From positions 1,612,001 through 1,676,000 of the forward strand of contig CAIIXF020000001.1 in assembly GCA_903813345.2 (NCBI GenBank): a stretch of DNA of 64,000 nt. Reading direction: 5' to 3'. Shown here in pieces: positions 24,301 to 32,200 of the stretch. The first letter of the stretch is position 1. Every line of letters begins with the position of its first letter. The translations under genes were made by a program, and so were the position numbers. The notes beneath the pieces were generated by a model that searched no databases, was not told where the DNA came from, and saw nothing but the letters and a program-made list of their open reading frames with translations. The stretch is from Owenia fusiformis. Lineage: Eukaryota > Annelida > Polychaeta > Sabellida > Oweniidae.

Positions 24301-24895
24301 AGATTGAAATTAGTAGAGGATGTGAATCTGTAAGGGGGAGACACCGAGGAGTATTTCAAAACAAGAAACGATTAGTCATAAAAAAGCGAACCTCTATTAT
24401 CCAAACTATGATCTTATGTAAAAAGAAACAATGTTAACCACAAAACCACCCCCCCCCCCGCCCCTTTCCACCATACATCATTCATAAATTAATTTCATAA
24501 TGAAGGTGGTACTCCTATATATCAATAATAACAATGCAGAAGCTTTTCTCGTCAGACCAAATACACAGCAACATGAGTTTGCTTGAATAAATTATTGACA
24601 ATGATACATCATCCATATACCAAACTTACCCTACTCCTACAGAACTACTGTAGTGTTTTCAAAATTACTCTGAACTTTTATTTTCTGTTTCCAGCAACGT
24701 AAGCATGATCGAACGCAGGAGTTGATTGAACAGCAGGAGAGAGAGAAACGCCTTAAACAACAACAAGCGCTGAATGCTGTGAATGCAGTCTTTGAAACTC
24801 AGATTGAGCCAGTCGTCGCTCAGAATCAGGAATACGAGGCAATGATCGCAGCCTTGGAGAACAAGCAGAGAAAGAATGCCCGAAAGAAAAAATAA
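271..24895 (+). CDS. MUS81-like: MUS81-like structure-specific endonuclease with EME1-like region, UIM array and zinc knuckle (5' partial)
   Basis: Fifteen exons join in frame through GT-AG introns: 271-384, 817-1009, 2284-2376, 2699-2791, 8054-8174, 9032-9170, 13537-13654, 17862-18011, 18527-18608, 18803-20646, 21416-21680, 22572-23009, 23270-23403, 24173-24244, 24695-24895. They give 1351 visible residues; the N-terminus lies outside the window. Seen in order: winged-helix tail, ERCC4 nuclease core, a region resembling EME1, about six UIMs, psi-K-x-E sites, a SIM, a CX2CX4HX6C knuckle and a charged helical C-terminus. MUS81 cleaves branched DNA (replication forks, recombination intermediates) in the nucleus as a heterodimer with EME1/EME2. 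The usual C-terminal tandem helix-hairpin-helix is not recognisable. Family assignment is firm; the fusion reading is inference. Introns carry many transposons, but no exon is broken. Confidence 0.88.
817..2791 (+). CDS. MUS81-like: MUS81-like exons 2-4: ERCC4 catalytic core
   Basis: Exons 817-1009, 2284-2376 and 2699-2791 join in phase 0. Visible residues 46-54 give strand LCLVIDSQE, the D-x-x-E site. The core continues with RELPAGDYVW, then PYIVERKSWDDL (residues 105-116), matching the family's GDxxW and V-E-R-K-x-x-D-D metal-site motifs. Next come TSRFDKQIVKMQRCGLKNIF and YLLEG, matching the MUS81 block GRFxEQxxRLxRCGLxxxxYLVE. All metal-binding acidic residues and the ERK triad are present, so an active nuclease is expected. 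The residue after D-x is Q rather than the XPF-type R; MUS81 also deviates there. Confidence 0.9.
1028..1887. mobile_element. Foldback transposon (long TIR), 5-bp target duplication
   Basis: An 860-bp near-palindrome: the left end cacccttggtatacgcagc and the right end are reverse complements, with arms of about 400 bp (1028-1433 and 1512-1887). The unpaired centre holds two tandem copies of a ~38-bp unit containing gacggaccggttcgggg. Flanks TGTAT at 1023-1027 and 1888-1892 form a target-site duplication. It sits in intron 2 of the MUS81-like gene, 18 bp after the exon 2 donor. It has no coding capacity; the superfamily is not assigned. Confidence 0.9.
2812..3421. mobile_element. Foldback MITE with TTAA target duplication
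   Basis: Terminal inverted repeats start ttaaaggaatattccttgg and end with its complement. Long imperfect arms share ggaagtgatgtcatca and agatggcagct blocks. TTAA at 2812-2815 and 3418-3421 fits piggyBac- or Kolobok-type insertion. It lies in intron 4 of the MUS81-like gene, only 20 bp from the exon 4 donor. Confidence 0.85.
3690..4990. repeat. Dispersed repeat fragments in intron 4
   Basis: A stretch with repeated gtccatctgtccatttgtc and several 'caaaatggcc' motifs (3690-4260) is followed by gcattaacatgacaaaatgtc at 4290. Copies of the units that form the array at 54613-56040 follow at 4330-4400 and 4830-4930. A block at 4405-4540 (cttgatttacgtcat) recurs at 10100-10230. No coding signal; old transposon fragments. 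Confidence 0.65.
5256..6695 (-). pseudogene. Intronless C2H2 zinc-finger gene, interrupted by two in-frame TGA codons
   Basis: Read from ATG at 6695, 226 residues lead to TGA at 6015-6017; the same frame continues to TGA at 5343-5345 and ends at TAA 5256-5258. A low-complexity N-terminus (about 90 residues) is followed by Kruppel-type fingers joined by HTGEKNFKC linkers. Five fingers precede the first stop (finger 2 has Y for its first His), eight lie between the stops, and a broken one follows. Both stops replace the G of an HTGEK linker (GGA to TGA). It lies antisense in MUS81-like intron 4 and lacks introns, which suggests a retrocopy or a young lineage-specific ZNF. The five-finger protein before the first stop could still be made (DNA-binding, nuclear). 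Gene or pseudogene status is uncertain. Confidence 0.75.
6700..8053. repeat. Rest of intron 4: dispersed repeat, copy A
   Basis: About 7321-7960 is homologous to about 47650-48485. Shared blocks are a start with 'ttattatcccat', 'aaaacggctgccag', 'aaaactgtaatat', 'gcagccatt' and an end with 'gttgctgttatctagtt'. It is non-coding. Nothing recognised in 6700-7320 or 7960-8053. Confidence 0.6.
8054..9170 (+). CDS. MUS81-like: MUS81-like exons 5-6: end of nuclease domain and linker
   Basis: Exon 8054-8174 starts after the acceptor aag and runs TRIQKLQFEEDIFVNYTASW, then a helix ending in LIADAYRSG. This matches the last strand and helix of the MUS81 nuclease fold (xxRTxxxxESxxYLxxLTxxLxxxYxG). Exon 9032-9170 is joined in phase 1. 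It encodes a charged segment with KRHRDRRPREYHTWPAGFF that I cannot place in MUS81; in MUS81 the helix-hairpin-helix pair would follow here. Confidence 0.8.
8592..8987. mobile_element. Short inverted-repeat element with internal duplication
   Basis: Ends aaaggacaagtctcagttc and its complement (…gagaatagtccttt) mark a ~396-bp element. Inside, a ~190-bp block occurs twice in direct order (8636-8730 and 8820-8945, each with 'gaaatatcacc' and 'gcagggataa'). It lies in intron 5, 45 bp before the exon 6 acceptor. Confidence 0.65.
10435..10492 (+). promoter_or_regulatory. Promoter-like cluster: NRF1-like site, TATA box and splice-donor match
   Basis: TGCGCAGGCGCA (10435-10446) resembles the palindromic NRF1 site, and TATATAAA follows at 10457-10464. 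About 30 bp downstream, cagaggtaagc offers a strong donor. The order resembles a core promoter with a short first exon inside intron 6. No downstream exon is identified, and the 5' flank is a dispersed repeat, so it may be a transposon promoter. Confidence 0.3.
11109..11253. repeat. Near-perfect 145-bp hairpin
   Basis: Arms of about 60 bases (catcctatgatttactcgtg… and …cataaatcataggatatcc) pair with few mismatches around a loop tctctcgctacgctcatgc. It is compact with no obvious target duplication; a MITE or hairpin-type element. Confidence 0.7.
11355..12190. repeat. Hairpin-forming repeat family and A-rich filler
   Basis: 12034-12182 folds back on itself (gatacaggaaatatacttgg… pairs with …atattccctgtatcc; inner stem gatatacaatacatcttccc). 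Diverged relatives with 'cggtcagtttggatacggg' lie at 11375-11540 and 15330-15475. Between 11600 and 11945 the sequence is almost only A-runs with short tt/gg breaks. Confidence 0.6.
12998..13130. repeat. Tandem repeat, three copies of about 56 bp
   Basis: Each unit contains aacattattgccacaat, 'agtatatt' and 'gcattcagtca'. Copies are about 90% alike. Non-coding. Confidence 0.85.
13537..18608 (+). CDS. MUS81-like: MUS81-like exons 7-9: region resembling EME1/Mms4
   Basis: Exons 13537-13654, 17862-18011 and 18527-18608 join in frame. The segment KHLLVIQGLEDYNKCRQRY (visible residues 277-295) is followed by an acidic helical stretch. Next comes LVADLVHYDVTSFWQLHIQV (near 322-341, W335), then IQRTEKP. 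By eye this follows the EME1 block 'V-I-x-G-L-x-x-x-x-x-x-x-N', the short 'a-L-x-x-L-Q' region and 'T-x-x-W-I-x-x-F-T-x-x-I-S-x-x-P', the pseudo-nuclease half that pairs with MUS81. I infer a nuclease and partner-like domain on one chain. The similarity is weak in places; a profile search would decide it. Confidence 0.5.
14231..15274. repeat. Direct duplication inside the CACTA element
   Basis: Unit A (14231-14905, interrupted) and unit B (14917-15274) share 'ctaaatcactcaaaaagttc', 'gaatgctattacattatgaa', 'aagagtctctctgt' and 'gcagactctaatcaaactgg'. Each has a G-run and a C-run (ggggggg ttcgcttggacccctga ccccccc) of differing length. Unit A differs mainly by a SINE insertion. Confidence 0.85.
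14397..14724 (-). mobile_element. tRNA-derived SINE
   Basis: On the minus strand, from 14724 down, the head carries a box A (TAGCTCAGCGG, 14704-14714) and a box B-like GGATTCGATCC (14662-14672) at tRNA spacing. The acceptor stem does not close, so it is not a working tRNA. A ~240-bp body follows and ends in an A-rich tail (aaacaaaatacaatacaaca) near 14400. The paralogous unit B lacks the insert, which confirms the boundaries. Confidence 0.75.
15853..17160 (-). mobile_element. Degenerate mariner (Tc1/mariner) element
   Basis: Inverted ends cgaggggtgatccaaaagtc and the complement at 17132-17160 are flanked by TA (15851-15852 and 17161-17162). The length of 1308 bp is typical of mariner. A minus-strand transposase remnant confirms the family. 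The element sits in the right part of the CACTA transposon. A further inverted pair, 'taccg…ctgccacccggaacggtatt' (16020-16048) and 'aataccgttccgg…' (16968-16983), and a 'caggtgggtgca' repeat block (16764-16975) suggest later insertions. Confidence 0.85.
16196..16581 (-). pseudogene. Mariner transposase C-terminal remnant
   Basis: The minus strand encodes YARYSLDMALCDFLPFLQVE, a decayed form of mariner 'HxPYSPDLAPCDFxLFPxLK' that carries the last catalytic Asp. After a frame change it reads VKRYEKCVQIRGKYVEK and TAG (16196-16198), matching the usual C-terminus 'KRxxKCIxxxGxYFEK'. Frameshifts and stops make it non-functional. Confidence 0.85.
17392..17450. repeat. (TACAAT)n microsatellite
   Basis: About nine imperfect copies of tacaat / tacaatt right of the CACTA element. 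The rest of intron 7, 17451-17861, shows nothing else. Confidence 0.9.
18060..18440. repeat. Degenerate 'gacatattgt' / 'tgttacat' repeats, intron 8
   Basis: Diverged units with 'tgacatattgttatgaca', 'aacaaattgttacat' and 'tgtcaccat' recur in intron 11 (about 21776-21960, 'gatgacatattgtcatacca'). They look like remnants of one inverted-repeat family. Intron 10 (20647-21415) contains nothing I can name. Confidence 0.45.
18803..20646 (+). CDS. MUS81-like: MUS81-like exon 10: array of ubiquitin-interacting motifs
   Basis: This 1844-nt exon encodes a mostly disordered region. UIM candidates are DDDLRKAIELSLRQSQ (about 19075-19122), EEEQLKRVLELSRIE (about 19233-19280), EEEIFRRALESL (about 19519, degenerate), DVEFKKALEVSLLESQ (about 19627), DDDLKKALQLSLIESQ (about 19855) and EEEQFRLAMEESMKE (about 20178). 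Four fit acidic-Phi-x-x-A-x-x-x-S well; the second has V for A and the third lacks S. A related helix, DEEYARKLQEEL, lies near 20310. psi-K-x-E SUMO acceptor patterns IKEE, IKNE and IKEE sit between UIMs. A bipartite basic patch (KKGGNSKKRPSP) near 20080 may be a nuclear signal. Confidence 0.85.
22572..23009 (+). CDS. MUS81-like: MUS81-like exon 12 with SUMO-interacting motif
   Basis: Phase-1 exon after acceptor tttatag. It encodes a low-complexity Pro/Asn/His-rich region ending in KDEVVIIDSDSDDDLPP (about 22907-22957). The core V-V-I-I-D-S-D-S-D-D-D is a textbook SUMO-interacting motif: a hydrophobic strand followed by an acidic, phosphorylatable tail. The preceding exon 21416-21680 encodes a Ser/Thr/Pro/His-rich linker with several S/T-P sites and no recognised domain. 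Confidence 0.8.
23270..23403 (+). CDS. MUS81-like: MUS81-like exon 13: TAF1-type CCHC zinc knuckle
   Basis: Visible residues 1231-1250 read IKCGNCGRLGHTRTSSRCPH, that is CX2CX4HX6C (C1233, C1236, H1241, C1248), followed by YY. Spacing and sequence match the zinc knuckle of TAF1 (CGACGxxGHxRTNxxCPxYY, from memory), a small zinc fold for nucleic-acid or protein contacts. I know of no such knuckle in canonical MUS81 or EME1. Confidence 0.85.
23699..24111. mobile_element. Foldback MITE, intron 13
   Basis: Left sequence cacgcggtcctaacttcgac and the right end pair over arms of about 180 bases (…gtgcagtatgagactc… against gagtttcatactgcaccg). The centre is gtccccggctgttagaaggc. Non-coding. Confidence 0.8.
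24173..24895 (+). CDS. MUS81-like: MUS81-like exons 14-15: charged helical C-terminus and stop
   Basis: Exons 24173-24244 and 24695-24895 encode a Lys/Arg/Glu/Gln-rich helix, probably coiled coil (AKKAKAREKREAAEREDQRL and QEREKRLKQQQALNAVNAVF). It ends in NKQRKNARKKK and TAA at 24893-24895. The basic tail may add nuclear targeting or DNA contact. The reading frame is continuous with the zinc-knuckle exon in phase 0. Confidence 0.85.
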
Positions 24896-26253
24896 ATAGT
24901 ACTTACTTGTGTTACTTTTAGGGTCCCTGTATATCATGCATTACCATGGTCAAGATGAATGTCAGTATTCAGTAGTCATATTGTTGTTGTGTATTAGTTA
25001 GTTTATAGAAATGTGTTTCTATAGTGACAGTACAGTATACACAGTACACAGAGTACGGGACTATTTAGAAGGCAATATTAGCAATATACGGACTGGTGCT
25101 ATTACATATATTTACAAATATGTATTACTCTAAGACTTTACTGTTGAGAGACAAGAATCTAATCAAAAGTTTGTGCAACTTTTTTAAGTCATTGTTCAAA
25201 GAGTATTAGGGGAACGTTTATGATAGTTGATCTGATCTTTAATCATTTTCTGTTATTATTCATTGAATAATTGAATTTAAAATTAAAACTTATTTTAGAA
25301 GAATGAAACTGTCTAATGGCCATGTCCCTGTGCATTTCTGGATGCTTCATAAAGTAGAACAACTACCAAGAATAAAGAAGAGTGCAACTAATACTACTAC
25401 CAGGGACTTGGACTTAGCAGTACTGCATGTTTTGATTAACCCATCGGCGTAGCCAGGCATGACGCAGGGGAGGAAACTGCCTCATCAAAAGTATATTAAA
25501 AACATTTTTGAAGATCATATCGAACATGTGGTTACGTTTTGCCTCGTCTATTTTTGGATCTTGCCTACACTCATGCTAATCAATTCATGTTGTTTCTGTA
25601 TATCTAAGACTTAAGAGTTAGTTTGGTTTGTAAAATTGTTCTTAAAATACAAGAGATATGAAACAAATCATTTTGTTTTCTCAGTTTTATTTTACGTTTA
25701 TTTTGTCTTGAAATCTTAATGACAAGAATGTACATTGTCGTTTAGACAGTTTTGCAAATGCATTCAGGAATATTTCATTATGAGACCACACAAGCAGATA
25801 TTTTACAGCCGTAAACACTGTAAAGTCCTGATTCAAAAACTCCTTGGCAAGGCCCATAAAATCAGATTAAAAGCCTAGATCTTTACAGACTCATGCTGCT
25901 GGACAACTCCAGTCTATAACCCATGATTTATAAGGTGATCTTGATCTGTTGATACCTGTATGTTGTCGATTGGAGGGGAATGTTTGAACACGAAATACTG
26001 ATAAGTCGGGAATAAGGCATCGAGTAAGACGACGTCCTTAAATTATTTTTATCGTCCATGTAAAACTGCAGCACAAACATGATTAATACACAATGTATGG
26101 ACGTAAGTATTCAATGCATTGGAATGGTAAGGTTATATCACAAACTTGTAGACTCATCCAGCATATTGCTCCATAATATTGCTTTGATGCTCCTACAACA
26201 GTAGCTACTTTCCATGAGGTCAACACTTTGTCATTTATTAATATATGTACACC
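24896..26253. other. Tail-to-tail intergenic region
   Basis: This lies between the stops of the + strand MUS81-like gene and the - strand SLCO gene. AATAAA at 25371-25376 (+) is a candidate poly(A) signal for the former, and AATAAA on the minus strand at 26234-26239 for the latter, only 15 bp past its stop. A fragment with 'ggcgtagccaggc' at 25446 belongs to the hAT-like MITE family. No other gene seen. Confidence 0.5.
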
Positions 26254-29200
26254 TTACAATGCTGTAAAATTGAAAGCTTTGTTCACGTGGCCATTTTCAT
26301 TTGTACCATTTTGTTTTAGAGAATCTTCAATCGAAAATAACCCATTGTCTTTAGTTTTCTTCAACTCATTTGCTTCATCAATGTTTGCATAGTTGTTATT
26401 GTCATTTTCTGCCTCTTTGATCTCTTTAACCTCGGCGAGGTCCTTGACATCATCTGGAGGTTTATAAAATCTCCAAGCGAGGAATGTAAAGAAAGATGAC
26501 CCAAATTTAAAGCAGACACCAATGACAGACATGTAAACCGCCATGTTGAAATTGTCATATGTACTGCACGAACCACGCCCCGAGCACGTAGTTGACCAAA
26601 GAACACAGGCGCGATCCAGAGCAGCTCCAAATAAGATATTCCCGGGTACCGTTCCTGGAAAATAAATTGCTTATTACAACGGAGAGTAAATGAGAGAATA
26701 TTTCTTGGTGTCCATGGAACAACTCGATCCAGTTAGAGATTAAAACCACAATGTTCTTATCTGGTCCCATTTTCCCGGGCCCATTTTATTATGTCATCAT
26801 CAGAAATGTTGGGCGTTTTGTGTCTTTAACAAATGGCAGGTTGTGACATTTTGGCATGTTAATGCTATAATGCCTTGTTTTTAAATGAAACCTATCGTTA
26901 CAGAGGTATTTAAGGGACTAAAACAATTGTATTTGAATCTAATAAAGGCACTATCAGGGTGACTATGATGATACTATCAAGTACGTACCTAACAAACGCA
27001 ACACTGTTGATTGTATCCCCACTGCCGTAGTTCGCTCGTCAGATGGCACCACCCTACAACATTCAACAACTGCGTTAAGACATGTATACAAAAGTTCAAT
27101 CCAATTATTTCTTCACGAAGTCGTTTTTTTCAAGTCAAAATATGCCAGTTTCATTGTTACAGATTCTGGAGGAACTGGTTTTGCATAAAATCTTGAGAAC
27201 CTTATTTAATCATACACATAGGAGGTCCGTCTGACACAACAGCATGGTAAAACGTATTTACAAGACTTAGTATGCGGTTCCTATTCTTAATAGTATTATA
27301 ATGAAGACCAAGGCACTGATTGAGATGTAAGACCTAACATACCTGAGGATGAAGTTGACGTTAAGCACATTGCCGGTAAACGTAAAGAACATGACGATGA
27401 ACCAAAGGATAATGAACAGAGGGAGAAGAGTGCAGTTGGAAGCGCAGACACTTTGCTCAGCGCCATGTGTAGTAAAATCTGGACTAGGGATACAGCTGCA
27501 GTTGAAGAATCGCTGGAAAGGATCGTGGAAACGTTTCATATAAGAAGAAATAAACGTGCCAAGAAACAATTTCAATAAAACAAGCATGCTGCACATGTTA
27601 AATTATTCCTCTCCGGTGCATTATTTGAACATTGGGGTAATACATTGTATCGCAACATATCGCTGGGATTTGTTACAGGAGGTTGGTCTACTATGCTGCT
27701 CTTTGTGCTTTTCTGTTCGCCATGTAAATACTAGACCTGACTGGGCCAAATGGTTCCTTTACCTTGGGGTTACTATTGTCCATATCTAAGCAACCAGCAT
27801 AGCAAGGAGAAAAGTACATGTTGCCATCTCGACCACAGATCGGCTCCTGGCGCATGTTGGAACACTCGCAGCCAGTATTGCAAACTTCGGTGAAGTTTTC
27901 CTTACGTAGAACGCTGTATGTAGGAAAGCAGATAATAACTTTGTTATCAGGTTATTAATTTGAAATCATAACTTACCCTTGGGATCTACCTTGCGTCTTG
28001 GAACTATCAAGTTATAGATACGGTTTATATTGGTCTTTGTCTAAAGTATTAGACCGGAAGTATTAGATCTACAGTACATACCTGTTATTGTATGGCCTGT
28101 TGACTCCAACAAATGGCAATTCGTCACACTTCGCAAAGAACAAAGGTGCCATACACATTGATAACACGGCCAAGAGGAATTGCAGTTTAACCATTTGTGT
28201 ACATGTCATGTTGAACCTCTTAATGATGTAGCCTCCAAATATTGTCCCCCCTGCTCCACCAGGTACGGCAATTATTCCTGTCAGAATACGGTTTCGATTA
28301 TTTGAAACACCTGTTTCATTTGTGGGAATAAACCATCAAAAAAATATAGCAGAATGATAAAACAATGGGTATTTTGAAGAGGAATTACCAACGATTTCGT
28401 TGTACAACATGTTTCTGTCAGAACCACTGCACAATATGCGACCCCTCTACCTTTTAGCATATTCCCGGCCCACTTACCAAACAGCATTCCTGCAAATCCT
28501 CCATTTAGATGAAACTGATTTTCTAGATACTTTGGACCAAATGCACTAAATCCACTAATGAGCACAGCTTCTGTGAGAGAGTACCCAGTTGAAAAGAGGT
28601 ATGCAGGATTCTTGATGAGCATCCAGACACTTCGTGGTAAGTCTCGGATATGTCTTGAAGTCTCCAACAAAGGTGCGTCTGTATTGTCTGCCTTATGGGT
28701 CTCAGACTTCTTGTTTTCTCGTATTTCTTTTGCACCTATAACGTATCAACATTCAAACATCGTGTTTTGTGATTGTCAACGCATTGATTTCATAAGAAAA
28801 ACCACGCCGCTATGGTCATTTTAACAATTGCTTTGTTTATGTGACGAAATATAGATTGGATTTTTACCTGGTATGTCTCTCGCAAATCCCGCAAAAGGGA
28901 TCACAAGACAAAGTGTGATAGATCCAAATATAGCAAAGCCCAGCCACCATGCGCCGATCCATCGTGGATCACTTGATGTTATCCCGACCCTGTGTATAAA
29001 AGTAATAATATAACGTTTTAGAGTATGTCTTACTAAAGTATGGATTCGTTCCAACAGGGACATGGAATTTTGCTATCTATTCTTTTTCTGCTCTTCTAAG
29101 TTTAAATAAGTAGCCTGTGTTAAATAATTTGATGAACTTCAGTACTCACTTGCTCATATCGACTTTTCCCGTGTCTACGAAGATCTGCAACAGCGCACCT

Positions 29201-32200
29201 CCCAAAGCGTATCCCACCGCAGGGCCAATCACTCCCATGCCATAGAATATTCCTGTTTGTATACAAATTGTACAATCGTTGATGACCAAAATGACATAGT
29301 GGGGGGGGTGTATAGAGATATTGTATATCGTATAAGAGGCTGAAAATTTATTGTATATTGTATAAGAGGGGGCAAAATTTATCGTATATGGTATAAGAGG
29401 TGTAAAAAATATGGTATATGGTATAATAGAAAATATATGGTATATGGCATCTAGAATTAAAGAAGGCTAATTATGAAGAAATTGTACCCTAAAGTTCCCC
29501 ATTGTGCCAACTCTCTTACTGTAACCGTGTTGGAAAAACATGGAAAAGTAGTCTCTCTAATTGGTTCCACCAGGTCAATCAATACTGTAAGTTTAGAGAA
29601 AATCCCTCTCAAACTAAGAGTTTTGTGCCCTTTTCATTCAAATTTTCACAGGAGGTGTTAAATATAGTCTCAAATAAGAATCACGGCCGGTGATCAGAAG
29701 AAATGAATGGAGGGGGAGTAGATCTAGCTGATTTTCGGTAGAAAATTCAACAAATCTTGAAGATTTATTTTTTCAAGAGAAAGTTTACAATTGAATGGCT
29801 AAATGAATAGACGCAGTGTACGGGGGAATATGTTAGGTCTTCTTGGATTTTCTTTGAACTGTGGAGTTCTAAAATAAAAGATCTATTAAAAAAGTGCAGC
29901 ATCGCCAACGTGCAAATGCCAATGTTTTTGCTATAAATCAACCAACAGGGGTCTACACGACCTGTAATAAATACTTGTAAGTGAAGTAATTATCACAAAA
30001 CTATTGTCATCATTGGTTTTGTAAAACACGTTACCATACGTGTTATGTAAAAAGTGAGTAATGTGTCTATAAGACATATGAAAACTTCCAATAACTCCAT
30101 ATGTCCCCATTTTTCACTTTTCAGAGTTGTAACATCAAGTTACTGAGTAAGTGAGGTCATTTTTCAAGTACACGAATTTGTCGGTGGAAATTTCTTCCAC
30201 CTTAAAGACATATTACTCCCCCCCCCCTCCGTTTTTTAGCCATTCAATTGTTAACTTTTTCTTGAAAAAATAAATCTTCAACATTTGTTGAATTTACCGA
30301 AAATCAGCTACTCCCCCTCCGTTCATTTCATCAGATCACCAGGCGTGAGACTGCCAAATGTCATTGACTCATCTTAACTTTGATGAAAAATATGGTCACT
30401 ATGGCTACTCGTGTTACGGGGTATGTGGGATAAATCATTAAAATATTTGAGTGTTCAAAAAGTTGTAAAGTGTTCATACAGCGCATGTTTTAATGCAAGC
30501 ATCACAATGCTAATATAGCATAATATAGCAAAAGGTGTTTATTTGGTCTTCAAACTGTCATATGTTGGATTTCGGCTATTTATTGGGGATTTGAACAGGT
30601 GCATATGTTAGGCCAATGCATTAACTCCAGCACTCATAGAGGTAATAAAATAATTTGGACTTTGGAAGGTTTTTCTGAAATGATGTCCTGATTTCCAGCC
30701 CTTTCCACATATGTTTTTTCAATGTTTAATGCACCAACATGTTGCACTTTGAGACACAGTTAACCTCTAAAATATGATTTATTTGGGATAAAGTGGCAAA
30801 CAGTACATGTATTTCCCATGTTATTTTCCCATAGGGAAAACTCATGTGATCCATTGTTTTCAGCTTAATTTTGGTCATCCAAAATTGATATCTTTAACCC
30901 CTGCATGAATCATATTTTCATTTAAAGATGTTAACCATGTCTCAAAACGCAACAGAGTGATCACTGCAACAAACAATGAAAGACAGGTGTGGAAAGGGCT
31001 GGAAATCAGGACAGCATTACAGAAAAAACATGTTGATGGGGTGTTTGCACCTTCCCTGTCTTAAAGTCCAAATTATTTTATAATCTCTATGACTGCTTGT
31101 CCTGGAGTTAATGCATCGGCCTAACATATGCACCTGTTCAAATCCTCAGAAAATAGCCAAAATCCAATATATGACTGAAATCTGTTGCGATAACGTCCGT
31201 GGTCTTTTAAAAGAAAGTCATTTCTAATTACATAGAGTAGTTTTCATTCTCATCAATACATCTTTGCCTTGAAATCATTCGTGAAACATGGGGTTTGACC
31301 TTTATGGAAATTTGCTTAATTTTGACACACCTTTGTTTAACTTATACTGTCTTTGAGGCTGCCTTATCTGAAACCCCGAAGTGTCTCTTGTTTCAAATGT
31401 TTAAACAATCAAGTCTCATCTTGCCTTTATTTCAAACTCTAGTTTCCAGACTCGAGTCCAATCAAAAAAAAATTATCTACATGGAAGTTTGTGAAGTCCT
31501 TTATTTCTGAAACTGTTTCAATACTTAATATTTTCCAGGTAACTGCTTTACAAAATTATTGTGCATTGTGAATCTTCATTATCTATCTGATACATATTTT
31601 CCTCAGCAAACTTTATTTTCATAGAACACATGATGAATCTTTTATTCCACATTCTCAATTTTGCATCAATTATGTTTCAAGGATTTTTTTCCCTGGCTCA
31701 CTTTGAAGGATTCCATTGACATTAAAATAAGTCATGGGAAAGTACGTAGGTCATAACAAAGAGGAATACTGAGTTCCACCCATTCCAATGATGCAGGTTT
31801 TGTGCTAATTTTGAATATCTTTATGGTACTTTTACAGGTAATGGGCTAGTGGCTGTAGCAAATTGCAGAAATGTTAAAGTTAGTTTTTTTGTCAAAGTAG
31901 GTTGTGAAATCACTAAAGAGAAGTCATGAATCTTACATCATAGATGTGTTTTAAATCAACTTGTTTACCTGAAAATAAAATGTGGTCACAGCTTTTCTGA
32001 ACATGCGGATTTACCCGAATGGTGTCTTATTCATAATGTAATAAATGAAATCATTGTGGTATGTATGTGGAGTCTATTTGCCTTATAATATTACATTTAC
32101 TTTAGTACATGGATTCTCTCCTAATATAATATTATTTCCTTATATATATCCAAACTTAAATCAAAAGCAGTTTCAAAAAAATTATTGTATATTGTATTTC

